Of a DNA stretch of 48,083 bases, positions 33,218 to 42,170 are shown piece after piece. This DNA is from Bacteroidales bacterium (GTDB lineage: Bacteria > Bacteroidota > Bacteroidia > Bacteroidales > VadinHA17). The notes under the pieces were generated by a model. That model searched no databases and had not been told where the DNA came from. It was given only the letters and a program-made list of their open reading frames with translations. The position numbers and the translations under genes are program-made. Each line of letters opens with the position of its first letter. The stretch's first letter is position 1. The stretch is from positions 1 through 48,083 of the forward strand of contig PMIJ01000192.1 in NCBI GenBank assembly GCA_003157015.1. Reading direction: 5' to 3'.

Positions 33218-34546
33218 ATGGGGAAAGAAAATATTGAAAAGTATTCGGCAAGATATGCTCTATTAAAATCGGTCGCAGGTTTTTGGCATAATAATGTCTT
33301 CTACAGGAAAGTCATAGTGCTTGGTCGCGAAAACATCAAACCTGATGATCATGCGATCTTTGCCCCTAACCATCAGAATGCGTTGATGGATGCCCTTGCT
33401 GTTCTCTTCACACACAAAGGACAACCAATATTTCTTGCAAGAGCAGATATCTTCAAAAGAAAAACAATTGCTGCAATACTCTACTTCCTCAAAATCCTGC
33501 CAGTTTACAGAATCAGGGATGGGTTCAGCAGTGTTAAAGGCAATGATGAAATATTTCTAAAGACAATCGATGTACTTAAAAACAACAACGGGCTCGTAAT
33601 TCTTCCGGAAGGTGATCATGTTGGGTTCCGAAGGCTCAGACAGCTTAAAAAAGGTATTTGCCGGGTTGCCTTTCAGTCAGATGAAGCAACAGGTTTCACT
33701 CTTAATATTAAAATAATTCCGGTAGGTCTCGAATTCTCAAATTACAGTAGATTCAGACAAGTGCTTACCGTTGCTTACGGCAAGCCCATAGAGGTGTCGG
33801 AATATTTTAATTCATATAAGGTAAGTCCCGAAAGAGCACTAAACGAATTAAGATCAAGGCTGTCAGATGAGATGAAAGGTATAATGGTTCATATCGAATC
33901 TGAAGAGGACTATGAAGCCATTGATGAACTCAGAGGCATGATAAATGGCAGATTCAGTGATGATATCAGGTTTCCGAAGCTTTTCAGGGACAGGATACTC
34001 GTGAACAAATTGAATCTTCTTAAAACATCCGATCAATCGCTTTATGACAGAATATGCTTGCTGAGCCTCAGAGTCAAAAAGAAAGCAAAAGAGCTCAATA
34101 TCGACTACCGGCTGCTTGAAAAAAAGAAACATCCTCTTGGATGGTTAATTGCCGGGATAATTGGAATTGTATTCACCTTTCCGTTGTTTATATATGGTAA
34201 TATTTTTAATCTGACTTTCCTCGAAATACCAAATCTGCAGATTCGAAAAATTAAAGATCCGCAGTTTCATTCCTCAATCCGGTACGGTCTATCACTGGCT
34301 CTTGCTTTTGTATTTTTACCGGTTTATCTGATTCTTTCCCTGTTTATTTTTTCCTCCTGGTGGCTGGGATTGATTATTTTTCTTACCCTGCCCCTTTCGG
34401 GTCTCTTTGCGTGGAATTATTATCTTCAGTTCCGCAGAATAACCGGAGGATTCAGAATAAGAAACCTCATCAGACAAAACAGTGCAGAATTTAATATTCT
34501 CAGAAAAAATCACACCGAACTCGTTAACCTGGTTGCAGGACTATAG
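33218..34546 (+). CDS. Membrane 1-acylglycerol-3-phosphate acyltransferase family protein
   Basis: 442 aa, longer than typical PlsC (~240). The acyltransferase signature is 'NHQNALMDAL' (~50-59): His and Asp with five residues between, the HX5D variant found in this sub-family, and 'LPEGDHVG' (~128-135) as motif III. Residues ~310-330 and ~355-395 hold two hydrophobic pairs, so the C-terminal half is membrane-anchored. It probably acylates a glycerophosphate or related lipid at the inner membrane. It is followed 8 bp later by an SDR on the same strand. The substrate is unknown. Confidence 0.8.
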   Translation: MGKENIEKYSARYALLKSVAGFWHNNVFYRKVIVLGRENIKPDDHAIFAPNHQNALMDALAVLFTHKGQPIFLARADIFKRKTIAAILYFLKILPVYRIRDGFSSVKGNDEIFLKTIDVLKNNNGLVILPEGDHVGFRRLRQLKKGICRVAFQSDEATGFTLNIKIIPVGLEFSNYSRFRQVLTVAYGKPIEVSEYFNSYKVSPERALNELRSRLSDEMKGIMVHIESEEDYEAIDELRGMINGRFSDDIRFPKLFRDRILVNKLNLLKTSDQSLYDRICLLSLRVKKKAKELNIDYRLLEKKKHPLGWLIAGIIGIVFTFPLFIYGNIFNLTFLEIPNLQIRKIKDPQFHSSIRYGLSLALAFVFLPVYLILSLFIFSSWWLGLIIFLTLPLSGLFAWNYYLQFRRITGGFRIRNLIRQNSAEFNILRKNHTELVNLVAGL

Positions 34547-34554
34547 AATACAGA

Positions 34555-35361
34555 ATGAAGAAAGAGAATCATTTTATTAATAAAGTAGTCTGGATAACCG
34601 GAGCCTCTTCCGGTATCGGGGAAGCCCTCGTTCATGAATTTGTAAGGATGGGAGCAACTGTCATAGCCTCATCAAACGACCCTGCCGGACTGGAAAGGGT
34701 AAAAGCTGAATGCGGTGATAGTTCCATAATGGTTCATTGTGTACCTTTTGATCTTTCTGACACATCCGGTATAGATAAAATTGTTGAACAGCAAATAGCC
34801 ATATTCGAAAAAATTGATTTTCTGCTTAATATAGGCGGTATAAGCCAGAGGGCAAGAATTGATGAGACGCCATTGTGGCTCGACAGGAAAATATTTGAGA
34901 TCAACTATTTTGGAACCATTGCCCTGACTAAGGCAGTTCTTCCTTTCATGCTGAGAAAACAATCGGGACACATTCTTGCCACCAGCAGCATATCAGGCAG
35001 GTTTGGATTTCCGCTTCGTTCTGCCTATTCCGCTTCTAAACAGGCTTTGCATGGATTCATTGAAACACTTTATCTTGAAAATAAAAAATTCAACATAAAG
35101 GCATCTGTAATTATCCCCGGCAGAGTCAAAACTTTAATCTCATTTCATGCACTTGACCCTGAAGGAAAGGAACATGGGAAACTTGACGATGGTCAGGCTA
35201 AGGGAGTTTTGCCTCAAAGGGCAGCTGAGATAATAATCAGGGGAATGTTAAAAAACAAAAGGGAAATCCTGGTTGGTAAAAGTGAATTAATTATGTTGCA
35301 TATCAGACGATATTGTCCCTGGCTCTTCTTCAGAATTGCAGATAAAATAAAATCTATGTGA
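34555..35361 (+). CDS. Short-chain dehydrogenase/reductase
   Basis: 268 aa, classical SDR. NAD(P)-binding TGASSGIG (15-22), 'NIGG' (92-95, standing for NNAG), catalytic Ser145, Tyr158 and Lys162 (YSASK). The C-terminal ~60 residues are longer than in small SDRs and contain an aromatic 'RRYCPWLFFRIADKIK' end, like DHRS7-type lipid-acting members. Close linkage to the acyltransferase (8 bp) points to lipid metabolism, but that is inference. Confidence 0.87.
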   Translation: MKKENHFINKVVWITGASSGIGEALVHEFVRMGATVIASSNDPAGLERVKAECGDSSIMVHCVPFDLSDTSGIDKIVEQQIAIFEKIDFLLNIGGISQRARIDETPLWLDRKIFEINYFGTIALTKAVLPFMLRKQSGHILATSSISGRFGFPLRSAYSASKQALHGFIETLYLENKKFNIKASVIIPGRVKTLISFHALDPEGKEHGKLDDGQAKGVLPQRAAEIIIRGMLKNKREILVGKSELIMLHIRRYCPWLFFRIADKIKSM

Positions 35362-35375
35362 TGAAAAATAAATTT

Positions 35376-35464
35376 TTAAGAACTATCACAGAGAAACACG
35401 AAGAATAACAGAGTTACACAGAGAGCAATATCAATCCTCTGTGAACCTCTGTGTAAGTTCTTAA
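35376..35464. repeat. Palindromic 10-nt-word array D (CACAGAG type)
   Basis: Bounded by TTAAGAACT (35376-35384) and its exact complement AGTTCTTAA (35456-35464). Inside, four strict 10-nt units run from 35387: CACAGAGAAA, CACGAAGAAT, AACAGAGTTA, CACAGAGAGC. The right arm returns CTCTGTGAAC and CTCTGTGTAA. It lies 14 bp after the SDR stop and ~30 bp before the VOC gene. Confidence 0.85.
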
Positions 35465-35494
35465 GTATTTTTAAAATGAAATAATATACTGAAA

Positions 35495-36571
35495 ATGAAA
35501 AATTATATTATCAGCGGAATCCAGCAAATGGGAATTGGTGTGGTAAATGTTGAGGAAGCATGGAAATGGTACATCGACCAGTTTGGTATGGATTGCCGCA
35601 TTTTTGATGACAATGAACCGGCTAAGCTGATGTTGCCGTATACCGGAGGCGAACCGAGAAAAAAACATGCCATACTTGCAATGAATCTTCAGAGCGGTGG
35701 CGGGTTCGAGATTTGGCAATATACAGAAAGAGTACCTGTCAGAATTAAAGAAGAGATAAGGATTGGCGATCGTGGTATAATTGCATGCAAGATAAAGACA
35801 AAAAATATTCAGGATGTATTGTCTTTGTATCAGAAAAACGGAATAACTGTACCTTCTTTTCCTGGTAAAGACCCTTCCGGCAAAAAGACTTTTTTCATGA
35901 AAGATCCTTACGGTAATCTCTTTCAGCTTGTTGAAGCTGCCGACTGGTTCAGGAATGAAAAGAAACTTACCGGTGGTGCCTACGGAGCAATAATTGGCGT
36001 ATCAGATATTGACAGGGCCCGTGTTATTTATTCCGAGATCCTGGGATATGATGAAGTTATTTATGATACTACAGGTATATTCGCAGACCTTGCAGACCTG
36101 CCCGGAGGGAACAATGAATTCCGGAGAGTACTGCTTAAGAGATCCCAATCATTCACCGGAGCTTTCAGTAAAGTACTGGGAAATAGCCTAATCGAACTGA
36201 TTTCTTCTAAAACGAACCCCGGGAAAAAAATATATGAGAATCGGTTCTGGGGAGATCCGGGCTTTATTCATATTTGTTACGACATGCATGGAATGGATGA
36301 ATTGAAACATTTCTGTGAAATAAAGGGATTTCCTTTCACAGTCGACAGTAAAAAGAGCCATGAAGGAAACAGTTTCGATATGGGTGAAGCAGCAGGACAT
36401 TTTTCTTATATTGAAGATCCTGATGGCACTTTAATCGAATTTGTTGAGACACATAGAGTACCTATCCTTAAAAAGTTTGGCTGGTATCTCGATCTTCGTA
36501 AAAGAGATCCGGAAAAATCTCTTCCCGACTGGATTGTAAACACTCTTCGTTTTTCAAAAGTAAAGCATTGA
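35495..36571 (+). CDS. Double-VOC (glyoxalase/bleomycin-resistance-like) protein
   Basis: 358 aa, with two vicinal-oxygen-chelate modules: ~8-150 ('GIGVVNVEEAWKWYIDQFGM', 'FFMKDPYGNLFQLVE') and ~165-315 ('IGVSDIDRARVIYSEILGY', 'FSYIEDPDGTLIEFVET'). The 'DPYGN' and 'DPDGT' strands end in Glu-type metal ligand positions, as in the superfamily; the overall length resembles ring-cleavage or hydroxyphenylpyruvate dioxygenase-like proteins, but the reaction is unknown. It is flanked by two CACAGAG arrays and is convergent with the dipeptidase. Confidence 0.75.
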   Translation: MKNYIISGIQQMGIGVVNVEEAWKWYIDQFGMDCRIFDDNEPAKLMLPYTGGEPRKKHAILAMNLQSGGGFEIWQYTERVPVRIKEEIRIGDRGIIACKIKTKNIQDVLSLYQKNGITVPSFPGKDPSGKKTFFMKDPYGNLFQLVEAADWFRNEKKLTGGAYGAIIGVSDIDRARVIYSEILGYDEVIYDTTGIFADLADLPGGNNEFRRVLLKRSQSFTGAFSKVLGNSLIELISSKTNPGKKIYENRFWGDPGFIHICYDMHGMDELKHFCEIKGFPFTVDSKKSHEGNSFDMGEAAGHFSYIEDPDGTLIEFVETHRVPILKKFGWYLDLRKRDPEKSLPDWIVNTLRFSKVKH

Positions 36572-36585
36572 ATTATTTGATTTTT

Positions 36586-36631
36586 CTCTGTGTAACTCAG
36601 TGATACTCTGTGTAACTCCGTGTTAGTTCTT
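36586..36631. repeat. Half array E (CACAGAG type)
   Basis: Four strict 10-nt units, CTCTGTGTAA, CTCAGTGATA, CTCTGTGTAA, CTCCGTGTTA, then GTTCTT. On the minus strand it begins AAGAACTAACACGGAG, like array D's AAGAACTATCACAGAG. No second arm is present. A run of six T follows on the plus strand (36633-36638), between the convergent VOC and dipeptidase genes. Confidence 0.8.
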
Positions 36632-36660
36632 CTTTTTTGTTACGCACAGATCCAAATGAC

Positions 36661-37878
36661 TCAGGTCCGGGTTTTAGTATTTTTAGCAACTTCCCCGACT
36701 TTCCGCAGAACTCTCATTATGTTTCCACCCCATATCTTGGTGATATCCGACTTAGAATAACCGCGACGGAGCAATTCAATCGTAATGTTTTTCATGTCTG
36801 AAACCGTCCTGCATCCTTCTACACCACCTCCTCCGTCAAAATCGGTTCCGATTCCTACATAATCAATCCCTATCACCTGCACCACGTGGTCGATATGATC
36901 AACAATATCTTTGACAGTAGCAGACTTTTCATATTTCTTGCGAATGTCCCTGTATTCTTTGCGAACAACTTTTTTAACAGAATCTGAGAGAGCATCATAA
37001 TCGCCATACTTATCCTTAAGTTCTTTGAGTTTTGAATCCAGTTCCGGATTAGGCTCAGGTGTTTTAAGATAATTTCCGAGAATACAGATCTGAATAACTC
37101 CCCCGTTTTCCTTGAGAGCCAGCAACATGTCATCTGCAAGGTTCCTTGGGCTTCCGCACAAAGCTCTGCAGGAAGAATGCGATGCGATTACCGGGGCTTT
37201 TGTAATTTTAAGAACGTCATAGAAAGATTTGTCCGAGATATGTGAAATATCAACCATCATACCAAGTCTGTTCATCTCTTTTACAACCTGGATTCCAAAT
37301 GCGGAAAGACCATTGTTTTCAGCGCCCGCAGGATCAGTTGATGAATCGCAGATATCATTATTCTTTGTATGAGCCAGTGTCATATACCTGGCTCCCAGAT
37401 CATAATAAAGTTTGATTCTTGTCAAATCTTTCCCCACAGGATAGCCATTTTCCATACCTATAAATGCTGCAATCTTCCCGGCCTTCTTTAGCCGGTATGC
37501 ATCATCAGGAGTTGTTGCAATTTCAGCTAATGAAGAATTTTTTGCAACATTTTTATTTATTTCATTGAGAATATCAAGCGCCTTCTGATGCGCTTTACTG
37601 TAGGTTGAATCATTTCTAGGACCCTGAGCTGTGAATACAGCGAAGAACTCAGCGTGCAGTCCTCCTTCTTTCATCCTTGGAAAATCAACGCATCCTTCAT
37701 TATGTCTTTTTCCAAGGTCAAATGCCGGATCTGAAAATTCCATCGGCGTATCACAATGAGAATCAATGGTTAGTATTGACGCATGAATTTTAGCAGCCCG
37801 TCTGGAAAGGTGTTCTTCACTGTTTTCACAACCAGCCAGAAATAGAGTTATAAATAAAAAATTAGTGAATAATTTCAT
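36661..37878 (-). CDS. Membrane dipeptidase (peptidase M19) lipoprotein
   Basis: 405 aa. Lipobox LAGC at Cys17, so exported and lipid-anchored. Zinc ligands of renal-dipeptidase type: His41/Asp43 (DSHCDTP), Glu143 (GMENG), His212 (DISHIS) and His233 (ASHSS); 'GIGTDFDGGGG' near residue 347 carries the conserved Asp. It cleaves dipeptides, often including D-residues, in the periplasm. There is an insertion of ~30 charged residues around 260-310 ('LKELKDKYGDYDAL') also seen in Bacteroidota homologues. Single gene, no operon partner. Confidence 0.9.
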   Translation of the reverse strand: MKLFTNFLFITLFLAGCENSEEHLSRRAAKIHASILTIDSHCDTPMEFSDPAFDLGKRHNEGCVDFPRMKEGGLHAEFFAVFTAQGPRNDSTYSKAHQKALDILNEINKNVAKNSSLAEIATTPDDAYRLKKAGKIAAFIGMENGYPVGKDLTRIKLYYDLGARYMTLAHTKNNDICDSSTDPAGAENNGLSAFGIQVVKEMNRLGMMVDISHISDKSFYDVLKITKAPVIASHSSCRALCGSPRNLADDMLLALKENGGVIQICILGNYLKTPEPNPELDSKLKELKDKYGDYDALSDSVKKVVRKEYRDIRKKYEKSATVKDIVDHIDHVVQVIGIDYVGIGTDFDGGGGVEGCRTVSDMKNITIELLRRGYSKSDITKIWGGNIMRVLRKVGEVAKNTKTRT

Positions 37879-37992
37879 GCCTTAATTTTTAATTTCTGTC
37901 GCAATATAATTAAAATGATTCCGGCTTGTTGAATTTTTTATCTGTTTAACCTATTTTAACAATGCAAAAAAATGATTCTCATTTTAGTGAAG

Positions 37993-38160
37993 ATATTGAA
38001 GCTCTTCGCAGCAAGCTACAAAGAACCGGAACGAAGTGGAGCTCAGCGCAGCTAATCTTCGATCCCCTAAGGTAAATTCTTAATGCTCGCTGACTCCGCA
38101 GCAAGCAACGGAGAACCGAGTTTACGAGCTCGGCGAAGCCAATGCGCTCGCGGGGATTCA
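37993..38160. repeat. GC-rich ~87-90 nt tandem repeat, two degenerate copies
   Basis: Copy 1 (from ~37993) and copy 2 (from ~38083) share CGCAGCAAGC (38007-38016 and 38097-38106), AGAACCG, GAGCTC and an AGC-AAT block. The base composition is strikingly GC-rich for this AT-rich genome. A 60-codon minus-strand frame across it is only a translation of the repeat (FAEL...VLRCLLRS against CAEL...VLCSLLRR, 29 codons apart). It fills the gap between the dipeptidase and the LysE gene (37879-38171) with no real gene. Confidence 0.7.
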
Positions 38161-38171
38161 AGATTGCTCTA

Positions 38172-38813
38172 CTACAATTTAAGAGGAGTAAACACGCTTA
38201 ACAAGACAATAATTCCAATAACAATTACAACTATTCCTGCAACTTTATTTATCCTTACAATAAGTCTCAGTCTGATTTTCTTTTTGAATCTGCTGACAAA
38301 ATAGCTCAGAAAAAACCACCAGCTAATGGCTCCGACGAAAACTCCTGGAATAAGAAAAAATGGAACAAGTTCAGGTTTTACATTGCCGTTTATATGAACT
38401 CCTGAGAAAAAAGCCACGAAAATAAATATAGTATAAGGATTCGAAATCGAAAGAACAAATACAGAATAGTAGTCTCGCCATAAAGACTTATTTGCCATTT
38501 CCCTGTTTCTCATATCCTTTACCGGATTGGATAAAAACACCTTCAGCCCTACTCCAATTATTATCACTCCGGCAATTAATGAGATTATAAACATTTCCTT
38601 ATTTATAAAACTTACAATAACTGTAAATCCTATTCCAGCGAGAATGGCAAGTAAGGTGTCGGCACTTGCCATACCAAGCCCCGAAAAGAACCCGGACAGC
38701 ATTCCTCTTTTTATTGTTCTGTTAATCATGATGATACCAATGGGGCCCAGCGGCATTGAAACTGTAAGCCCAAGAATTATCCCTTTAAGTAAAATTTCTA
38801 AAACCCTAATCAT
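38172..38813 (-). CDS. LysE family amino-acid exporter
   Basis: 213 aa, six hydrophobic segments. The opening 'GLTVSMPLGPIGIIMINRTI' with 'GFFSGLGMASADTLLA' is the LysE/RhtB signature. Exports amino acids or related metabolites across the inner membrane; the substrate cannot be assigned. Single gene on the minus strand; its 3' end abuts the GC-rich tandem repeat. Confidence 0.88.
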   Translation of the reverse strand: MIRVLEILLKGIILGLTVSMPLGPIGIIMINRTIKRGMLSGFFSGLGMASADTLLAILAGIGFTVIVSFINKEMFIISLIAGVIIIGVGLKVFLSNPVKDMRNREMANKSLWRDYYSVFVLSISNPYTIFIFVAFFSGVHINGNVKPELVPFFLIPGVFVGAISWWFFLSYFVSRFKKKIRLRLIVRINKVAGIVVIVIGIIVLLSVFTPLKL

Positions 38814-39040
38814 CCGCGGTGATTATGAGCAGTAAATATAAGAAGTTTTTTAACCGATAAGTGTGCTGGAAAGGTGTAAAGTTAATAAAGATAAAGCCAT
38901 ATATTTCAGCTCTTTGTGATCTTTTCATCTTATCTTAGAGCCCTTCAGGGTTATTGTACTTCATGTGAATCTTTATTTATTTAAAAACTAAATAGTTCTA
39001 TTTATTACAAGGAATCAGACACATAATGTGATTCTTCTGC

Positions 39041-39048
39041 TATTTTTG
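39041..39048 (+). promoter_or_regulatory. Putative -7 box for the DMT transporter-lnt pair
   Basis: TATTTTTG matches TAnnTTTG and lies 15 nt before the ATG of the DMT gene, which would give a nearly leaderless mRNA. No TTTG stands 19 nt upstream. The rest of the gap (38814-39040) shows no gene or clear repeat. Confidence 0.3.
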
Positions 39049-39062
39049 CGTGTTTTTATATT

Positions 39063-39956
39063 ATGGCTGAAAAAAGAAAAATCTGGCATTGGATTGCTCT
39101 CGTGATTTTATCATTAATATGGGGTACCAGTTATATATTAATGAAAAAGGGCCTGGAATCATTCTCTCCTTACCAGGTGGGTGCGCTAAGGATAGTAATA
39201 ACTTTTGTCTGTCTCTTGCCTGTAGCACTAAAACATTTTCGATTTCTTAATAAATCTAACATACTGTCAATAATTATTATAGGATTATTCGGCAGTGTAA
39301 TTCCGGCATTCCTGTTCCCTCTCGCTGAAACCAGAATAACCAGTTCACTGGCAGGAATGCTTAACTCGCTTAGTCCGGTCTTTACTCTTTTATTCGGCAT
39401 AACAATCTATAAACGGAAAGCAATAAAATCGCAGATCGCAGGCGTGTTTCTCGGATTACTGGGAGCAATCGGATTATTATACACGGGATCATTCACTTTT
39501 AATGTGTTTGGACTCCTTGTTGTACTGGCTACTTTGCTTTCAGGAATAAGTTCCAATGAAGTAAGTAAAGTAAAAGAGTTAAACGGGATCAAGATAACCT
39601 CTCTCTCATTTTTTGTAACCAGTCCGGTAGCAATCATTTACCTCTGTTTCTCAGATTTTTCAGGTCCTATGCAAAGTGAAAACTGGGTTAGAAATCTGTG
39701 CTTCATAGGAATACTTGCTGCGTTGGGAAGTGCAACTGCACTGGTCATCTATTATCTGCTTATCAGAGATACCTCTCCGATATTTGCATCTTCCGTGACA
39801 TACTTTATTCCAATTGTTGCAACTTTCTGGGGTCTCGCTGATAATGAACATTTATCTTCCTCCATGCTTATTTCAGTTATCCTGATTTTTGCAGGTGTTT
39901 ATATAATTAACAGACCTGACTTTTTTAAAAAAAGGAGGCCGGTTTCAGATGAATAG
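39063..39956 (+). CDS. EamA/DMT superfamily transporter
   Basis: 297 aa, ten predicted membrane helices in two EamA repeats (~10-140 and ~150-285). 'WGTSYILMKKGLESFSPYQV' and 'AETRITSSLAGMLNSLSPVF' are the typical first-repeat motifs. Drug/metabolite exporter of unknown substrate in the inner membrane. It overlaps lnt by 8 bp. Confidence 0.85.
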   Translation: MAEKRKIWHWIALVILSLIWGTSYILMKKGLESFSPYQVGALRIVITFVCLLPVALKHFRFLNKSNILSIIIIGLFGSVIPAFLFPLAETRITSSLAGMLNSLSPVFTLLFGITIYKRKAIKSQIAGVFLGLLGAIGLLYTGSFTFNVFGLLVVLATLLSGISSNEVSKVKELNGIKITSLSFFVTSPVAIIYLCFSDFSGPMQSENWVRNLCFIGILAALGSATALVIYYLLIRDTSPIFASSVTYFIPIVATFWGLADNEHLSSSMLISVILIFAGVYIINRPDFFKKRRPVSDE

Positions 39957-41568
39957 ATATATTCTAGTCGGACTTTCAGTAATTGGTGGTATTCTTTGCG
40001 GACTAGCATGGACAGGATGGTGTTCAGGACTCGTTCTGCTCATTGCATTTGTGCCATTTTTCCTCATAGAAAATTATTTATTTGAGAATCCAAAAAGGTA
40101 TACTACAAATGCTGTTTTTATCTTCATTCTTCCGGGATTCGTGATCTTTAGCATCATTTCGCTCGGATGGATGAGAGTCGCAAGTATTACAGGTGCAATA
40201 TGTGTAATAATGGGATTGTCATTTCTAATGGCGTTCACGATGTGGCTCGCCCACGTGGTCCGTCTCAGGGCGGGAAACATTGCCGGCTTTATATCATTAG
40301 TGGTATTCTGGCTTGCCTACGAATATGTGAGCCTGAATATCAACATTATCTCCCCCTGGTTAAATCTTGGCAATGGGCTTTCGAAGGATGTACTATTTGT
40401 TCAATGGTACGAAATAACCGGAACAGGCGGTGGCTCTCTGTGGATTTTATGCTCCAACCTCTTTCTTACTATATTCCTGCTAAAATTCCTGAATAAAAAG
40501 AAAAGGAATAACCTTTACCTGGTCGTTTGGCTGGGAATAATTATTTTTCCCTCAGCTATTTCAGTTTACAGGTACTTTACCATAAAACAAAACTCTGAGG
40601 ATGGATCGGAAATAGTAATCGTGCAGCCGAATACAGATCCCTATACCGAGAAGTTCACCGTCCCTTTCGAAGATCAGTTGAAAAATGTAATAAGACAAGC
40701 CGGTAGCGTTATAACAGACAGTACCAGCTGGTTAATAACTCCTGAGACTACAGTCGACGATCCCGTAAATCTGAATGACCTTCCAAATAACAAATATATC
40801 AGGATGATCAAAAGATTGATAGAACAACATCCTGGTATTAATGTAGTCACAGGAATAGTTACGTATAAGCTCTATCCTGCAATGAAAGAAGCCCCCACCA
40901 TCAGTGCCAGAAGAATAGACGCTACAGGACTTTATTATGATCATTTCAATTCTGCCGTTCAGATCGACACCGGAATAACGTTCGGAATATATCATAAATC
41001 CAAATTAGTCCCCGGAATAGAGATGCAATTTTCAAATGGCCCGGGAAGATTTATCACAAAAATATTACCATATCTGGGAGGCACTAAGTGGGGATATGGC
41101 ATGCAGAAAGAGCGAATGTGCTTTGAACACACTTCCACTGCAATGAAAGTTGCTCCTGTGATATGCTATGAATCAGTCTTTGGAAGTTTTGTTACAGGCT
41201 ATGTCAAAAAAGGAGCCGAAGCCTTATTTATTATTACAAATGACGGCTGGTGGAAAAATACCAACGGCTATAAACAACATCTGTACTTCGCTTCCTTAAG
41301 AGCCATTGAAACACGGCGTCCGGTCGCCAGAGCTGCAAATACAGGCATATCCTGCATTATTGATATAAGAGGGAAGAGAATTCAGGAGACCGGTTGGTGG
41401 ACGAGATCAGTAATCAGAGGAAGAGTATACCCCGAAACCCGGATAACAACATACGTAAGATACGGCGATTTACTTTTACTGATTTCTGCATTTTTAAGCG
41501 GGATTATCATTATTGTCGTTTTCATCGGTATGCCAATCCTAAAAAAATTGCAAAGTTCTGAGAAATAA
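39949..41568 (+). CDS. lnt: Apolipoprotein N-acyltransferase
   Basis: 539 aa. N-terminal membrane part (about seven helices to ~210), then the nitrilase-like periplasmic domain with catalytic Glu266 (TPETT), Lys350 (YHKSKLVPG) and Cys406 (VICYES), and a C-terminal membrane helix (~510-530). It adds the third acyl chain to lipoproteins. The E-K-C triad is complete. Presence of several lipoproteins in the window fits the role. Confidence 0.93.
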   Translation: MNRYILVGLSVIGGILCGLAWTGWCSGLVLLIAFVPFFLIENYLFENPKRYTTNAVFIFILPGFVIFSIISLGWMRVASITGAICVIMGLSFLMAFTMWLAHVVRLRAGNIAGFISLVVFWLAYEYVSLNINIISPWLNLGNGLSKDVLFVQWYEITGTGGGSLWILCSNLFLTIFLLKFLNKKKRNNLYLVVWLGIIIFPSAISVYRYFTIKQNSEDGSEIVIVQPNTDPYTEKFTVPFEDQLKNVIRQAGSVITDSTSWLITPETTVDDPVNLNDLPNNKYIRMIKRLIEQHPGINVVTGIVTYKLYPAMKEAPTISARRIDATGLYYDHFNSAVQIDTGITFGIYHKSKLVPGIEMQFSNGPGRFITKILPYLGGTKWGYGMQKERMCFEHTSTAMKVAPVICYESVFGSFVTGYVKKGAEALFIITNDGWWKNTNGYKQHLYFASLRAIETRRPVARAANTGISCIIDIRGKRIQETGWWTRSVIRGRVYPETRITTYVRYGDLLLLISAFLSGIIIIVVFIGMPILKKLQSSEK

Positions 41569-41618
41569 TGCAACCCTTTTAATATCCTTTTGTCTTTAGA
41601 ACCAGATTAGCTTATAAG

Positions 41619-42170
41619 GTGGATAATTTGAACTTATATATACATGCATCAATTATTGATGAATGCAGAAAGGGAAGCACCAGGGCTCAGTTTATTCTCT
41701 ATAACCAGTATTCAAAAGCAATGTACAACCTGGCCTATAGGATATTGAATAACAGGGAAGATGCCGAGGATATTCTCCAGGAAGTGTTTGTTGAATGTTT
41801 CAGAAACATTGATTCTTTCAGGTTTGAATCAACATTCGGAGCCTGGCTGAAGAAAATTACGGTAAATAAATGCATAAATCAAATCAAGAAAAAGAAGATT
41901 GACCTTACACTTTGTGAAACACTTCCTCCTGTTATTTATGAAGAGGATGAAGAAGTTCTTTATGATACTGAAAAAATATTCAAAGGTATTGAAACTCTTC
42001 CCGATGGTTACAGAATAATTCTGACTCTTTATCTGCTGGAGGGATACGATCATTCTGAGATCTCACAGATCCTCGGAATCTCTGAATCAACTTCGAAATC
42101 ACAATATTCGAGGGCTAAAGAAAAGTTAAGAAATTTACTTTCAAAAGAAAAACGATATGGACAACCTTGA
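41619..42170 (+). CDS. ECF-type RNA polymerase sigma factor
   Basis: 183 aa, starting with GTG. Region 2 (~22-90; 'QFILYNQYSKAMYNLAYRIL', 'NREDAEDILQEVFVECFRNI') and region 4 (~125-175; 'LPDGYRIILTLYLLEGYDHS', helix-turn-helix 'EISQILGISESTSKSQYSRA') are complete. It overlaps the next gene by 14 bp, the usual arrangement with a cognate membrane anti-sigma factor. Confidence 0.92.
   Translation: MDNLNLYIHASIIDECRKGSTRAQFILYNQYSKAMYNLAYRILNNREDAEDILQEVFVECFRNIDSFRFESTFGAWLKKITVNKCINQIKKKKIDLTLCETLPPVIYEEDEEVLYDTEKIFKGIETLPDGYRIILTLYLLEGYDHSEISQILGISESTSKSQYSRAKEKLRNLLSKEKRYGQP

Noticed and set aside
34555..35361. Sepiapterin reductase to complete the biopterin pathway
   Set aside because: It is an SDR but lies 30 kb from the pterin pair and is coupled to an acyltransferase; nothing in its sequence points to pterins.
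37979..38161. 60-codon minus-strand open frame
   Set aside because: It reflects the 87-90 nt repeat unit and has no start context, neighbours or family similarity.
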